From assembly GCA_964017045.1 (NCBI GenBank), contig OZ024809.1, positions 26,156,618-26,220,617 on the forward strand: a stretch of DNA of 64,000 bases, read 5' to 3'. Of the stretch, positions 50,418 to 62,344 are shown in pieces. A program made the position numbers and the translations under genes. Source of the stretch: Omphiscola glabra (taxonomy: Eukaryota > Mollusca > Gastropoda > Lymnaeidae). The notes under the pieces are model-generated. The model did not search any database. It was given only the letters and a program-made list of their open reading frames with translations, and was not told the DNA's origin. The first letter of the stretch is position 1, and each line of letters begins with the position of its first letter.

Positions 50418-53400
50418 CTGAGGAAAATCAGTAAAAGTGAGTGTTTAAAAATTATATATATACATCCATCATATATACAGATGCAAGTAAATTGGAATCG
50501 GACAGATGTTCACAGCAGAGTAATCCTCAACTCAATGATTGAAGAATAGTTTTAAAAAAATAAATGCAGTATATATACAGAGGTACCATTCTTTTGCAAT
50601 TGAACAAGACTGACCAAAATTGTTTGCACAATTTCAAAAGTTGTAGACCAAAAATAAAGTTGCTATTTTATTTTTATGTATTTCTGTCCAAAATGGCAAT
50701 AATAGGATTTAAATGAAAATGGAATAGTCTAATATTTTTGTGTAGATTCATATATTTTGGATATTATTTTTTAATAGATCTTGATCTCCCCAGCCAACTT
50801 AATAATTATAGTTCAGGAAATTTTACCAGTTGTATAATTAATAATAACATTATAGTTGAAGTCAACAATTTATTTGAAATATTTATTACTCTCTAACCAG
50901 GGGTGGGCAAACTTTTTGTGCGGAGGGCCACATTGACAAAGGTCAAGCTATTGGGGGGCAGCATGTATATTATGTCCAATTTTTAAATATCGATAAACAT
51001 CTCCCTATATTAAAATCGGTAGTTTCGCATTTTAGCATTACATGACAAAGGTCAAGGACTGTTTAAAAGAATAGAAAATTAGAAAGAAATTTGATCAAAA
51101 ATGTTTTAAAAATCATAACGGTGCATGAAATTCTGTAAAATTCAACAAATTAACTTAAAAACATAGTAATTTTTTTAAATTTCTAAATGCCTTCGAGGGC
51201 CACATAATATCAGTTGCCGGGCCGTAGTTTGCCCACCCCTGCTCTAACCCCTTTAAATAAGCTATTCTAAATGTATTTCAAGAGTTGCTAATTGGGAGGG
51301 GGGGGGGGTAATGATATACTTTCCACTGGCAAGCAACTCAACATAAGATTTATTAATTGCATTTCAATAATAAATTGTACTTAGTTGTTTAATACACTTA
51401 AAATATTTTATCATAATGTAAGAAACTATCAACATTTTTCTTTATATTGCAGACTTTATATACATAGTCTAACAAGTTGACATGTTTTTATATTTCTGTC
51501 AATGAACAAAGATACCTTTTCACTGTATGTTAATTATTGACAATTTTGTTTAATTTCATATTTTAACAAATCATGGCTACATTTTCGCTCTCAGTCTCAG
51601 TAATTATTACGGGTACATAAAAATAGTTTTTTTTTTAACTACATTTAACTATTTCATCACTTTTTCTTCAACACTGACCAGAACACGAACAAATAAAACC
51701 ATGCCTGCTTTATTTTTAATAATAAAGTGTATCGATCCAATATTTTTGTTTAAGATGTACATGTGTATCACTGAACAAGATGAAATTAGTTGCAATCACA
51801 AAATTTCACTAAAATTACTTCAATTCTTTTTTATAAATTGTAATAAACTAAGTTCTCCCCATAAAGATAAGGTTAGTTTTTTTATTAAAACATTGCTTCA
51901 TTTTTGACAAGCCATATTTCTAAACATTTAACCTCACAAGACTTTTGTGTTTTCACAGATACCATTTAAATTATAGGCAACACTGTTTCAGTAGCCATAA
52001 ATGAACAGTTTTTCATATTATGACTTGTGAGGACATTTCAAAAATGCATAATTAATTAGACTACTTTTATGAGTCGAATTTATTTTTTAGGTTTCTTCTT
52101 AAAGGCAGCCACCGTAGCACCAATTATTCCTCCAACAGCCAGCACTGCTCCACCTACTATGGCCATGCCTATTAAACCATCTGGAGTAAACAAAGGTTAA
52201 AGGTCAAGTTCCTGGGAGATATAGTTGGTATTAACTCAAATGGAAATAAAATTAACCAAGCACTCAAAATATCTTCATAATTGGAAGTGTATTTAAGATT
52301 GATCAGATTTTGTGGTGCTATTTTGATTGTGTAGGCCTAATTTTACAGTTTGAATTGGTACAATACCAGAAAAAAATACACAACTATACTACATGCCGTA
52401 TAAAATAAATAAAAAAAATTGTTTATTATCAGCTGCTAGGTAACTTAGATGATTTTTACATCTCTATAGTGTTAAATTATTCAGCATTTTTAAGGTTTAA
52501 ACTTATAAGGGTTTTATTATTTTTAAAGTATCTTTCCTGCACAGAGTGTAACCACGGCCTACATGCAGACAATTTTTTGGGTAACCCTGCTATAAGAAAT
52601 TGGTACTAATTTTTTTTAAAGATTTTGACAACAAAAGCTAACCTGTTTTCATTTTCCCTTTTGCATAACTTTCTAGTTGTTTGGCTTGCATATTTCCTGG
52701 TTCTATTTTGCAAATGGCTTCTGTATATTCTATAGCTCTTCCATATTCCTGCAAAAGATTTTCAGAAATATTTATTTTAACACAGGCTTAAAAGGAATTA
52801 AACATTTTAGTTACTTTAAATGTAAATGCAGCAGTGTCAAGGGTATGAAATCCCTGTAGTTATGTTTGTACGTATAACATGTTTAGTTAGGGAGTATAGG
52901 TGTAGATTTGTATATTGTGCGAGAATGTTATGACGTATTTGGGTAGGGGAAGTGACGTATTAGTTTTAGTAGTTGAGTTGTGATAAGTGAAATGTAGATG
53001 GCGGTTGGACAAGAGGATGTTGAATAGTTATTGTGTGGAAAATTGTAGAAGACAGATGTGTTGTTTGTATTGATAATTGAAGTTATAGTTACTAAAACTG
53101 AAAGGACTTGAGTTATTCACTAATGATTGGAATAGTAAGAGAACTTGAGAACTCAAATCCAGGAGTATAGGAGTTGACAAGCAGCATAAAATAGGTATTT
53201 GTCTGTGATGTAAGTTTGAATGGTTTTCATAATGGACTACGATGAGTCGATTGTTTTGTCACGTGATAAGCTTAAGTACGAGTAAGACTTCCGGTAGGCT
53301 GTCTGCAACACACTAGTCGCTCACAAATTTTTCTTCAAACAACTTTCTTCCTTTAATCATAACTGAATTATAATTATTGTCACATTTAATGAATGTCATT

Positions 53401-56400
53401 TAAAGAAACGAGTGTATTCAAGAATATTTTGAAAAGTAAAATTTTTAATTAACACTGGGGAAGCGCTGATGGAGACAAACATTGTGCTTTAAAATTAATG
53501 ATAATGGCTGATCAGCTGTTATCTGTTGTTATGTGTAGCAGAAAGCCTACCAATGGCTGGTACGTATCACGTGACAAAACAAGGAAGTGACTCATCGTAG
53601 TCCATTAATAATATGTAACTTATAATTATATCTAGACATTAATAAATCCAAGAATATTCTCTTAATTTATTTTACCTTCAATCTCACAAAACCAACAGCA
53701 ATGTAGAAAAGGTAATCTCTCTTGCTCATTTCATCTTTCGTATTCCGCAATAAATCTTTAGAATATAAATGAAAGCTCTACAAGACTTTTAAATATAATA
53801 TGGTATACCCTTACAGTAATCTTTTGAATAGGGTTATTATTTCAACAGAAGGGTTGCAAATAGAAGAATTTTATTCATTTTCATTGAGAAGCATAAAAAT
53901 AAAACATTTCATTATTGTACAAATCATATATGCTACTTTCTCTGGACTCTTGATGGAAGCTGCAACTTTATTTGATGTAATTTTATTTTAATGCTGTTAA
54001 ATGTGTACAGAGTAATTAGACATAAGATACTGTTTTACTTTCAGCATTTGTTAGTCCATTCTCTTTGATAATCCTGTTTAAAAAAATGCACTTTGGTTAT
54101 TATGAAAGCAGTTTTTGGATTTGCCATTATTAGAGTTTGTTGAAATTTAATTCAAACAACACAATATTTTGTTTAGTCTAGAATCATCGAAATAGGCCTA
54201 CATATGCTGAAAGAATAACCATTTTTCAACTCTGATTTATAAAATATAAATAAAATGAAGCCAAATTTTTAAATTCTTTTTAAAGACCAATTATAAATAC
54301 TGTTTAACATCCACTTCATGAATACACACATCCAAGCAGTACCAATGAATCAGTATCTCATTATGTAGTTAAGAAAATAGTTAATTCTGCACACATACCC
54401 ATTACTTCAGTTAAGATTTCAAGAAAACATGAAGTTGCCTAAGGTTCTCTGTAAAAGTTTAGGCAACTCAGAAAAAAAGATACATTAAAAAAGATAATAT
54501 TTTGATTTGAACATTTTATAATTAAATAATCAGCTTGAACTGCAACATGAAAGGAGAGTTTATTACAAATTTTACCTAAGCCTGCTATACTCACTGGTGC
54601 TAAACGCTTCGCTGTTTTATTGTTACTTAAGAAAATTCATTATTGACATTATTAAATTCACATTGAGTATGTAATGTTTAAACCATCTTGCAATCTAAAT
54701 TTAATTTATTTACCTTCTAATAATGCTATTCCTTTCTCCATGTCTCTAATATAACGACTTCTGACTAGACACAAAGCATAGTCAAACTGAGTTTTTTCAT
54801 TCACATGGCCTCTTCGTGACTGCTCATTATACAAGGCCTCATAGTTCTGAAAAATAAATTTAAAATATATTGGGTTTGAAATAATTTAAAGAGAACACTT
54901 AGACCTACTACAAAATTCGAATTACATTTTAGTATAATAAATATGGTAATGGACTATGCAAAAACTTTAAAAAACAAACAACATTACTGATTACTAAAAT
55001 ACTATGTTTTAAATTAAAGTTATTCAATAACTAATATATCTTATAGTATTATGTTTCATTTTTATATAAAGGCACTTGTTTTTATGCCCACAAAAGAAAA
55101 AAGGTTGTGGCTGGTGTTAGTTAACCAACAACTGTCTAACCTACTTATATGAAAACTTGCCCTCCTGCTTAATAAAACTGGAAATGGGCGATTGTTTTGC
55201 TGCCCTCTTGTATACTACTTTTCAGCCAAGTGCTATTTTAAAAATTTAATTCTGTTTCTTCTGTTACTTGTTCGCTGACAAAGGCTTCCTGCAGACACGT
55301 TTGTTGTTTTGTTGTGTTCCTTTTTCAGGTTTTCACATACTGTGTTTTACCCATATCCTTTTTTGCTAAACTGATTGCCGTCCATCCCCCTTCTTACTAT
55401 TCTATTCTGGTTCTTGGTCAATGCAGAGAATTGGTGCCATGATGTTATTTGCATGTTTATTTAAGATTCCGTGTAGGATTCACTCCCCTTTGCTTATTTT
55501 TGAAGAATTATTTTTATGTATTAGTAATTAGTATTAACACACAGAAGGAATGTTAAGTAAAAAAGAAATTCTTTGTTTTCTGAGTTTTTTTCAGATAAAT
55601 GGCAAAATTTAATGAAATTCTTTAAAATAAACATACAATTTTTATTGAAACGTTTATGTTTATTCATTGGAAGAAGTGGCGGCGAAGGAATATTTCAAAA
55701 AAAAAAAAAAAAATGAAGTGCTTCTACAGTAGTTCATGTGAATAATTAACGGATATTAAAATAAAAGTTACATTTTATGTTAATAATTACTTGCCATTAT
55801 GCTTTTAAGTGTCATAGTACTCATAGTCATTCGTTTGAAAATTTAAGAATGTTTGAAATGTTAATGAAAAAAATAGAGAAATTATTTTTTATATCTTTTA
55901 AAAAATTACATTTTATATTCCCATTTATATAAAAAGAAACTCAGAAAACAAGCAAAAAAAACAATATTTTACTAAATATTCCTTCTACCTATTTAATTTA
56001 TACCAATAGATAAAAAATAATTCTCCGAAAATAAACAAAAGGGAGTGAATGACTTACACTACAGTTACATCATGGTGCGAATTGTCTGAACTGAACTTCA
56101 TTGTATGTTACATTTAGGACATTTTTTCATTACATTATTTTAAAACGTTTTATTCTTAATTTTACGGGTCACGGCCATGGTAAAAATGTGGATGCTATCT
56201 CTTCGCATTTACCCTTAGTACTTCTTAGAAGACTAAGCCAAGTTACTAATAAGTCTTTTATTTTATTAAAAAAGGTAATGATTGGGGAGACTGCAATCAG
56301 GTTAGCGCAATAGGAAATTAGTAAAACACAGTAAAGTTAAACCTGATAAAAGGAACGCAACAAAACAACGAACGTGTCTGCAGGATGCCTTCATCAGCGA

Positions 56401-59400
56401 ACAAACAGAAAAACGAATAAAATAAAAATGTTTCAAAAAATATAATGTAGCACTTAGCTCAGAAGTAGTATCCAAGAGGGCAGCAAAAGATTAGTGACAG
56501 AAAGTAAGTGCCCTCTTGGATACCGGGTACTACTTCTGAGCTAAGTGCTACATTATATTTTTTGATACATTTTTATTTCGGAGTGGTTATTCGCACGGTT
56601 TTGGCCGTGAGGATAACGCGGAGCATTATCCGCACGACTCCTCAGCGCATGCGCATTATAGCGGCTGGTCACACAGCTCTGCGTATAATGTTCGCCGTTA
56701 TTTGAAGATTTCGGTCTGCCGATAACGCTCAGCATTATTTTAGAACTCAAACTATTTATTATTTTCTTCATTAATAAATGAATAAAAATAAATTTTAAAA
56801 AGAACGAATTTCCGAAAAACCATGGACCTATGCCTGCGTACATCGTGGCAAAAATGTACCATTGACCTGGTTTTAAGATAAGAATAGGGCTATTGGATGT
56901 GAACTTGTGTGGTCTTGTGGTAGAGTAGACGCTAAGCTAACTTATATTATGTGATCATTTACTGGTGGGGATAGAATTTTACTTTTTTTTTTCTTCTTCA
57001 TTTTAATTAAAAGTATATTTTATATTTAATAATTATGTTCAAAAAGTTATTATCAAAAGATACAGGAATAATATTTTTAAATTTGTTTTAATTAGAATAG
57101 GCCTACATGCCTACCTTGTACACGTCGCACCCCTAGTTTAAGATTGTTCTATGTTATCATCATTGACCCGCGCATAAGTCGCACCAGACTAACAGGGGTT
57201 ACACTGCATTTCAACTTCTCAGAAATGCATACACACTGCCTTATTAGGTCTAGTAGTAGACTGTATAATGTATAGCCTCTAGGCCATAGGTCTAAAATAA
57301 AACACGGCTGATCCTTAGTTATGGAGCCATGACGTCATTTGCGTGGATTCACTCCCCTTATTTTTTAAATATTTTTTTAAATAGAGTTACATTTTCATTA
57401 ATAGGACGGCAAATTTTTATTGGTTGATTAATTATAATTTTTAAAATTTCATTGGTTGGCCTATTAAATATGTTAATAAGCGCCGCCATTTTTTAAGATA
57501 ATCTTAGAGGGTGACCACGCTGTGTTTCATTAATTTTTGGATATTCTTTTCGTTGGAACCTGAAATAAAGTGTGTCAAAGTGTATTCCATGAAAATGTAA
57601 GTTGGGTTTTCATTACTTCTTTATTTTATAATTAATTTTGGCCACTTTTCTTTGCTTTTTTTTTAATTTTCCTACTTTTCAGGGTCAAAGCCCAGCGCCA
57701 CATTAGGTTAAGGAGAGTGTCAAAACGCTGGTTCCGATAGGGTCAAAACCCTGTTAGGGAGAGGGTCAAAACCCTGTTAGGGAGAGGGTCAAAACCCTGT
57801 TAGGGAGGAATTTAGGGTTCAGGTTAGGGTGAGGGATAGATTTAGATTAGGTACTTTGGTAAAAAATTCAACAATTTTTGTAAAATAAACCAATGGCATA
57901 GTTGAATAGAGCTAATTTTTAACAGAATTATAACACCAAAATCATATTTTTAGCTGTTGTAGTTTTAAAGTTATGAATTTTTAAAGTACGACTTAGTTTG
58001 TCATTTTTTAACATGGACAGCCTAGCCACATTCTGTGACCCAATTCTGCTGTTCGCGTCACGAGCTAAATAACTCTCGTTTTAATGATAATTTTATACGA
58101 CTTTTATTTTCAGAACTAATGCTGTATTAAAAAATAATGTTATACAATTATAATTTATCTAACTATGCACTTTGTATACCAGTAAATTTAATATAATGTA
58201 TTAATATAAGGCTTTTCTGTTAACCAAATCTACAGCGTCCATTATACCACTATAAGCCAAGCTATATAGTCTGTACTATATAAGGCAATGCATCCCCTAA
58301 AATACTGTTTGGGATCTACTTATTTTGAACTTTCAACTTTGGCACATGGCTAATTAATTAAAACTTTCTCTGACCAATGGTTGAATAGTTTTGCACACGG
58401 CAAACTCTTATGAATGAAACTCTGAGGTAGTACTGCCATTATGCAAGGGCTGTGAATGGTTGCCCATGACGACCTTTTGCACATGGAGAATTCTGATAGC
58501 TAATAATATGGACTCTATCGGGTTTTTAAAACTCAAATTAAAACCTTCCAGTTTAAATCTCTTTCAAATGCATTCTGAAACACAAGTTATCAAATATTTT
58601 GAAGTATATAGTGGTAATAATTTAATATTTCCTAAGCTAAGTATCGGCGTCTTCCGCCATTTAAAAGGGGGCGTGATCACTAATCCAAAATGGCCGGGCG
58701 ACCTGTGCATAATGAGGTCAACGTTGGAGAGAATTGAGAAAATGTGTATTGAGCTAGCGCAATGAAATTTTGCACACATATACTTCAATATATTATGCAG
58801 ACCTACATTTAATATGAAAAACCTACCCTGAATATTTAGACCGAATTTTTTAAAGCAAAGATGCCTTATATTAACATATGATTTTAAAGGTTGTTTTAAT
58901 GAAAAAAATAACTTAATAGTAATGTAGGTCAACATTTCTCCTAACGTGAATGAGGAATGGGCGGAGTTTGACCTTAATTATGGACCAGAAAGACGCCTGA
59001 TTTATTCTAATTACATGCACATACAAAATTAAAAACTCGGATTTCATTGCGCCGACCTCCATTTCCGATACAAATTTTATAGGAGTGTCCCTTGCTTCGG
59101 CGAAGTACCTAATTTAGATCATTTTTTTCATTTTTAAAAACTTTTTATTCGTAATTTTAGCAAAAACATGAGTTATTTTATTTTTCCATGGCCGCCATCT
59201 TGGTTGTCCCGACCCGTGAACACGTAAAAGTTCGCGGGTCAGGGCAACCAAGATGGTGGCCATGGTAAAAAACGCGGACCCATCTCTCATAATTTACCTA
59301 AAACGCATCTTAATTGCTTCTAGTCTACAAGATTATAGGCCTATACCTACATTTTACATCTAGGCCTAGACCTAAGTCTTAGGCTAAGACAGGCTGGCTT

Positions 59401-59623
59401 TCACACATTTACTTTTACGATTCATTCCACACCTAAGGAAGTGTAAGTCGTAAGCAGGGTAAATCTAAATCAGACTCTATGATTCTTTGCCATATTCATA
59501 ATTATTAATATTGTTAATTTCTTTTTTTATCATGTATGAGAATTGTAAATCCTAAACATCAATCTCTGAAATGACCACCTTCAAATCTATGGGATCAACG
59601 TTATCCTGAATGATTGACTCCAT
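50329..59623 (-). CDS. FIS1: Mitochondrial fission 1 protein, four shared exons plus two alternative last exons
   Basis: FIS1 is a tail-anchored TPR-like protein of the outer mitochondrial and peroxisomal membranes that takes part in organelle division. Shared exons: 59579-59623 (MESIIQDNVDPIDLK), 54714-54846 (NYEALYNEQ...KTQFDYALCLVRSRY...GIALLE), 53676-53755 (DLLRNTKDEMSKRDYLFYIA...), 52643-52748 (EYGRAIEYTEAICKIEPGN..., ends KMKT plus one base). Either terminal exon, 52080-52180 or 50329-50417, starts with AT to complete the codon for Asp and continues GL(I/M)G, giving 154 or 150 residues (family about 152). The core (about 5-120) has the two TPR-like repeats, and the tail has one hydrophobic helix plus a basic end. 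A 5' UTR intron is possible (TTTTTAG|CATCGC upstream of the ATG). The convergent neighbour is MIS12. Confidence 0.94.
50899..51241. mobile_element. hAT-like MITE between the two FIS1 last exons
   Basis: Begins AGGGGTGGGCAAACTTTTTG and ends AGTTTGCCCACCCCTG. CTCTAACC duplicates on both sides (50891-50898, 51242-51249). 343 bp. Terminal type CAGGGGTGGGCAAACT is widespread in animal hAT MITEs. Confidence 0.92.
51881..51886 (-). promoter_or_regulatory. Poly(A) signal candidate for FIS1 exon A transcripts
   Basis: AATAAA on the minus strand, about 195 bases beyond the exon A stop and before exon B. It would allow alternative polyadenylation coupled to last-exon choice. Confidence 0.4.
52080..52180 (-). 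CDS. FIS1: FIS1 alternative terminal exon A (tail anchor ending KKKPKK)
   Basis: Acceptor CTCCAG, then DGLIGMAIVGGAVLAVGG and IIGATVAAF, ending KKKPKK and TAA: one transmembrane helix followed by a strongly basic tail. It is phase-compatible with exon 4 and is the proximal of the two last exons. AATAAA at 51881-51886 (minus strand) could end this isoform before exon B is reached. Confidence 0.9.
53232..53605. mobile_element. Tc1/mariner-type MITE in FIS1 intron 3
   Basis: Ends ATGGACTACGATGAGTC (17 bp, exact inverse at the right), extended by TTGTTTTGTCACGTGA in both arms after a small gap. TA lies on each side. 374 bp. Confidence 0.75.
55191..55366 (+). repeat. Dispersed SINE-like repeat, copy 2
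   Basis: GCTGCCCTCTTGTATACTAC TTTTCAGCCAAGTGCTA ... GGCTTCCTGCAGACACG ... GTTGTTTTGTTGTGTTCC. Same family as 20454-20625. Confidence 0.75.
55489..56049. mobile_element. Fold-back MITE with long inverted arms
   Basis: Starts ATTCACTCCCCTTTGCTTAT and ends with the diverged reverse complement (GGGAGTGAAT). The arms continue past 100 bp (ATTCTTTGTTTTCTGAGTTT versus AAACTCAGAAAACAAGC). The terminal ATTCACTCCCCTT also appears at one end of the hairpin/VNTR family. Confidence 0.75.
56103..56217 (-). repeat. Hairpin/VNTR element family, copy D (fragment)
   Basis: TTACGGGTCACGGCCATGGT ... CTCTTCGCATTTACCC is the inverse of the left end of copy C at 26165. Confidence 0.6.
56325..56580. repeat. SINE-like repeat copy 3 forming an inverted pair
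   Basis: Minus-strand copy at 56325-56487, then an opposite-facing partial copy at 56508-56580. The arms (AATATAATGTAGCACTTAGC TCAGAAGTAGTA) pair over about 60 bp, so the DNA can fold into a long hairpin. Confidence 0.75.
57322..59305 (-). repeat. Hairpin/VNTR element family, copy B, split by a later insertion
   Basis: Reverse-orientation equivalent of copy A: GTGGATTCACTCCCCTTATT ... GGTTCCGATAGGGTCAAAAC ... GGTTCAGGTTAGGGTGAGGG, then after a 1,264-bp insertion TCATTTTTTTCATTTTTAAA ... and the ATGGCCGCCATCTTGGTTG hairpin (59189-59268). Confidence 0.85.
57848..59111. mobile_element. 1,264-bp noncoding transposon with 8-bp target-site duplication
   Basis: Begins TAGGTACTTTGG and ends CGAAGTACCTA. 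ATTTAGAT is present at 57840-57847 and 59112-59119. Copy A shows the undisturbed site with a single ATTTAGAT (reversed), so the insertion is read directly. No convincing gene lies inside. Confidence 0.88.
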
Positions 59624-59639
59624 CTTGTATTCGACAAGT

Positions 59640-60905
59640 GTCAGCGATGCTAAAAATATCATCAATGTAATCACACGCAGTTAAAAACAAATTTAGACGG
59701 AAATAGTTTTGTTCTCTAAGGTAAACTATTTACAAAACAAAACGATGCCTATTACTACGCCAAAAAACTACATGACATAAAAAAATATTATTATTATTAT
59801 TTTTAAAAAAATTGATCTGGTTTTAATATTTCGGAAAAAATTAAAAATTGCAAAGAAAAGAACATCTCTAGAGGGAAAGCCCTGCCTAGCCCTACTTGGC
59901 CTAACCACTTCAAATACTTCAATTATAAATTAATAATTAAGCAAGACATTTAGAAACGTCTTTCTGTGATATATGATGCGCCAAAGGAATTGTAAATCTG
60001 CAAATAAATCAAAAAGTAAAAAGAGAAATAATAATAACTAGAAATAGAATATAGCCCGCCAAACATTGGCCCAATTGGCGGCAGCAATGACTCATGAGTG
60101 AACTTTCCATCTACTAAAGTTACTTGACAAAACATGAAATTTATGAACTCAAGTAACTACGCACATTTAAGAATTCCAATTATTGCTACACACCTTCCCC
60201 CATGGTATGTCACTGCACACTATTTATTTCACGCCCATGGACTAGGCCTATATTAAATATTCTGATGTCCCAACCACTTTTAAACCAAATATATTTTACA
60301 CCATGCTTAAAATGAGACGATTTTATTTTCAGAAAAGAACATATTATTATGCGCCAATATGCGCCAAACGCAGTTGCGTTTATATAAAAAATCATTTAGC
60401 GTAGTTATCGGGAATTATATTTTGCGCGCTATTGAACTCATTATTGAACCCTACTTTCTTAAAAAAACATTTAGAATTATTATTATTATTTGTACCCTCA
60501 ATAACAAATTCGCTGACTGATTAGGAAGCATTAAATAAGGAAGCAGCTAGCTTGTTAGGAAGCAGTCCACAAGTAACACGCTCTCACCAAAAGCGTAATA
60601 ATATATATAAGAGATTTATTTTAATCTGAAACACTCCTACTATACAGTACTGGGATTGGGTGACATCACCCCGTGACACCACATTTCAGTGCAATGCCAG
60701 ATTAACCTCGGCGCAGCTGGTGCCCTTGCACCAGACCTACTTAAACTTTTGAAAATTGTAGGCCTACTTATCCAATTAAGTGATGAACTATGGAATGTTT
60801 ATAATTTTTTATTTAGCTGTACCGCATTGATTTTTTAAAAAACATCCTCACCATCATCAGTGGCAATACACTGTGACTACAGCCGATGTTTTTATCCAAT
60901 TGTTT
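59640..60905. other. Region upstream of FIS1
   Basis: No exon recognised. Probably contains the FIS1 promoter, but no core element stands out. Confidence 0.4.
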
Positions 60906-60908
60906 AGC

Positions 60909-61860
60909 TTATTATTATTATTATTAGTTGTCTTATATAGCGCGGTACCCCAGCCTAGGGCTGGGCTCACCGCGCTGTACATAAAAATATTAGAAAAAGA
61001 GACACAATCGTGACAATAAAATAAAATAAATTTATGTAATAAAGAACAGCTGTATAAAGAAAAAACAAAAACTAATGCATATCCACCCCAGAACTTTTAC
61101 ATGACAAGCCATGGACGGCGGCCAGCAGCATCGTTTATCGGTCAGATGTGGGTAATCAGTCGGGGTAGTAGAGTTTAAAGAGATGTGTTTTGAGTGCAGT
61201 TTTGAAGGCCTGTGTGGTTGGTATATTGCGGATGTGTAGTGGAAGAGAATTCCATTGTTTGGGGGCACAGTAAGAGAAAGATCTTTCACCGCATGTTTTT
61301 GTGCGAGTTTTGGGGACAGAAAGAATACGCCCGTCTGTGGAGGAGCGAACCAGGCCTAAAACGGACCCCTGTGGCACTCCATACACCAAGTCAGCACTGC
61401 CGGAGAGACAGCCATCGACAGCGACCGCCTGCGTTATATTGAAGAGGTAGGACCTAAACCAAGCCAAAACTGAACCAAAAATGCCAAAGTAATTTTCAAG
61501 GGTTTTGTAAAGGGTTTCATGGTCGACAGTGTCAAAGGCCGCACTGAGGTCCAAGAGGATCAGGAGGGAGACATCACTGCAGTCCAATGCGAGCAAGAGG
61601 TCATTGGTTACTCTCAAGAGAGCTGTCTCAGTGCTATGGAAAGGTATATAGGCTGATTGATTAGGGCTGAGAAGAGAGTTGTCGTTTAAATAAGCAAAAA
61701 GTTGTTTTAGAACTAGTTTTTCAATGACTTTAGATAAAAATGATAATTTAGATACTGGTCTATAGTTTTTAAAAATATTTTCATCCAAACCAGGCTTCTT
61801 AAGCAATGGTTTGATAACAGCTGACTTACACATAGAGGGAACAGTGCAAGAAGACAAGCT
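60909..61860 (-). mobile_element. LINE remnant with in-frame internally deleted reverse transcriptase
   Basis: The minus strand encodes an uninterrupted 233-residue frame (61156-61857): AVIKPLLKKPGLDE, NYRPVSKLSFLSKVIEKLVL, LLDLSAAFDTVDH, GVPQGSVLG, then directly APKQWNSLPLHIRN, the C-terminal LINE tail. The segment with the catalytic YADD box is missing. The 3' end is an (ATA)n microsatellite at about 60909. A truncated relative lies at 34545-34893. Confidence 0.9.
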
Positions 61861-61864
61861 GTTT

Positions 61865-62344
61865 ATCGGCGTTCCTTCCTTACCGGGATTCCGGTCGACA
61901 AGTCTGATGTGTCTTGCCGATTTGGAAGCGTTGGCCTCTGGACCTCCTCAACGTTAACCCGGGAAACACGACCATCATTGCGTGTCCCTCGTGGGCAGAC
62001 AAAGACATGCACGGTACCTGCCGGAATTAAACAATTCCTACAGGACTGCCAACTTTGATGTTTTCACAGTGGAGGAAAAGGCAGAGACAGGGTAGGGATC
62101 ATGATTACAAGTTGCCGTTAAAGGATATGAGGCGAGAGGCTCAGGTGGAAGTCTCTGGCCGATGATTCTAGATATGCAGCCCTGAGAAAGCTGCTCCTAG
62201 GCAACCGTTCCTTCCCAGCTACTTCGCAAACTAGTTGCGATGTGGAAACCCACTGTATTTGGAATAATCTCTACAACAATGAAATATACGATAGAGGGCG
62301 TTGAGCTATACAAAAATATTGCTAACAAAAGAAGGAACGCCGAT
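61865..62344. mobile_element. 480-bp element with 14-bp inverted ends, related to the GC-rich palindrome
   Basis: ATCGGCGTTCCTTC at 61865-61878 and GAAGGAACGCCGAT at 62331-62344. The body (CCGGGATTCCGGTCGACAAG ... GAAAGCTGCTCCTAGGCAAC) is the same as 62600-62960. Confidence 0.7.

Noticed and set aside
56885..56960. tRNA-like A-box text (GTGGTAGAGTAGACGC)
   Set aside because: No matching B box (GGTTCGAATCC type) at the right distance and no cloverleaf.
58460..58765. 101-residue frame inside the 1,264-bp insertion
   Set aside because: No domain, a longer opposing frame of similar quality, and AT-rich codon use; treated as chance.
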